In this document: positions 5,939 to 6,052 of the stretch, piece by piece
How the letters are laid out: each line of letters starts with the position of its first letter
Position numbering within the stretch: position 1 is the first letter of the stretch
The notes under the pieces: model-generated
The model's input: only the letters and a program-made list of their open reading frames with translations
The model's database searches: none
What the model was told of the DNA's origin: nothing
Program-made: the position numbers and the translations under genes
Origin: Anaerolineales bacterium
GTDB lineage: Bacteria; Chloroflexota; Anaerolineae; Anaerolineales; DRMV01
NCBI GenBank assembly: GCA_015491595.1
Contig: WFVP01000098.1
Location: 1 to 6,052, forward strand
Direction of reading: 5' to 3'
DNA: 6,052 bases

Positions 5939-5955
5939 TTTCAGTTTTATACCAG

Positions 5956-5989
5956 TTGTGTTTGAAAAAGCCATAAAGTATGCTATCAG
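5956..5989 (+). promoter_or_regulatory. Weak promoter candidates before the last gene
   Basis: Two overlapping sigma70-like pairs fit: TTGTGT (5956-5961) with TATGCT (5979-5984) at 17 nt, and TTGAAA (5962-5967) with TATCAG (5984-5989) at 16 nt. Each -10 matches four of six consensus bases. The stretch is clearly more AT-rich than the genes around it. Confidence 0.35.
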
Positions 5990-6021
5990 GGTACCATTCT
6001 CGTGAAACAAGGAGCGGTCCC

Positions 6022-6052
6022 GTGTGTGCTCGTCGCATGGAAATCCTCTGGC
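6022..6052 (+). CDS. Start of an unidentified rightward gene (3' partial)
   Basis: A GTG at 6022 is preceded by AAGGAG (6009-6014) with 7-nt spacing and opens a frame reading MCARRMEILW to the window edge. An in-frame ATG at 6037 is an alternative start but is 22 nt from the ribosome-binding site. Ten codons are too few to name a product. It lies beyond the IS, so it need not have been next to the MetE-like gene before insertion. Confidence 0.4.
   Translation, partial: MCARRMEILW

Noticed and set aside
4898..6010. A 370-codon minus-strand frame across the IS
   Set aside because: It is the shadow of orfB, which has an intact D35E catalytic core; the antisense product is not recognisable.

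Overview
The window is GC-rich and reads almost entirely left to right. It suggests a bacterial chromosome from the Chloroflexota (Anaerolineae-like) or a similar thermophile-associated lineage. This is an inference from three things: an aminotransferase that resembles from memory the LysJ/ArgD enzymes of Thermus and Chloroflexota, a C-terminal 'CLVGTW' barrel-like domain on a secreted-type metalloprotease, and strong GC bias at third codon positions. No rRNA, tRNA or CRISPR is visible, so the taxonomy is tentative.

Layout. (1) 1-1749: the 3' part of a large gluzincin-type metallopeptidase-like protein (HExxH plus a downstream Glu) with a C-terminal lipocalin-like beta domain; its start lies outside the window. 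(2) 1750-2108: an intergenic region with a plausible intrinsic terminator (1852-1878) and a promoter with a perfect TATAAT (2059-2064). (3) 2109-4645: a compact three-gene operon. It encodes a class III aminotransferase of the LysJ/ArgD type, a 136-residue NifX/NafY-like (FeMo-co binding family) protein with His-rich segments, and a 301-residue stand-alone relative of the N-terminal domain of cobalamin-independent methionine synthase (MetE). The last protein has no cysteine, so it lacks the MetE zinc site. Gaps are 21-23 nt, and the second and third genes have AGGAGG ribosome-binding sites. (4) 4618-4653: a short GCAGATG-type tandem repeat that encodes the last residues of the MetE-like protein. 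(5) 4654-5938: a complete 1285-bp IS3-family insertion sequence with 37-bp imperfect terminal inverted repeats, orfA and a DDE orfB. (6) 5939-6052: a short spacer with weak promoter-like boxes and the first codons of another rightward gene.

The operon genes may share expression, but no single pathway connects them. The aminotransferase points to lysine or arginine synthesis, the second gene to metal-cofactor binding, and the third to a non-catalytic methionine-synthase-like domain. The IS has three notable details: the orfA ribosome-binding site sits inside a perfect 8-bp hairpin, orfB is in the +1 rather than the usual -1 frame relative to orfA next to an A6 tract, and no target-site duplication is visible.
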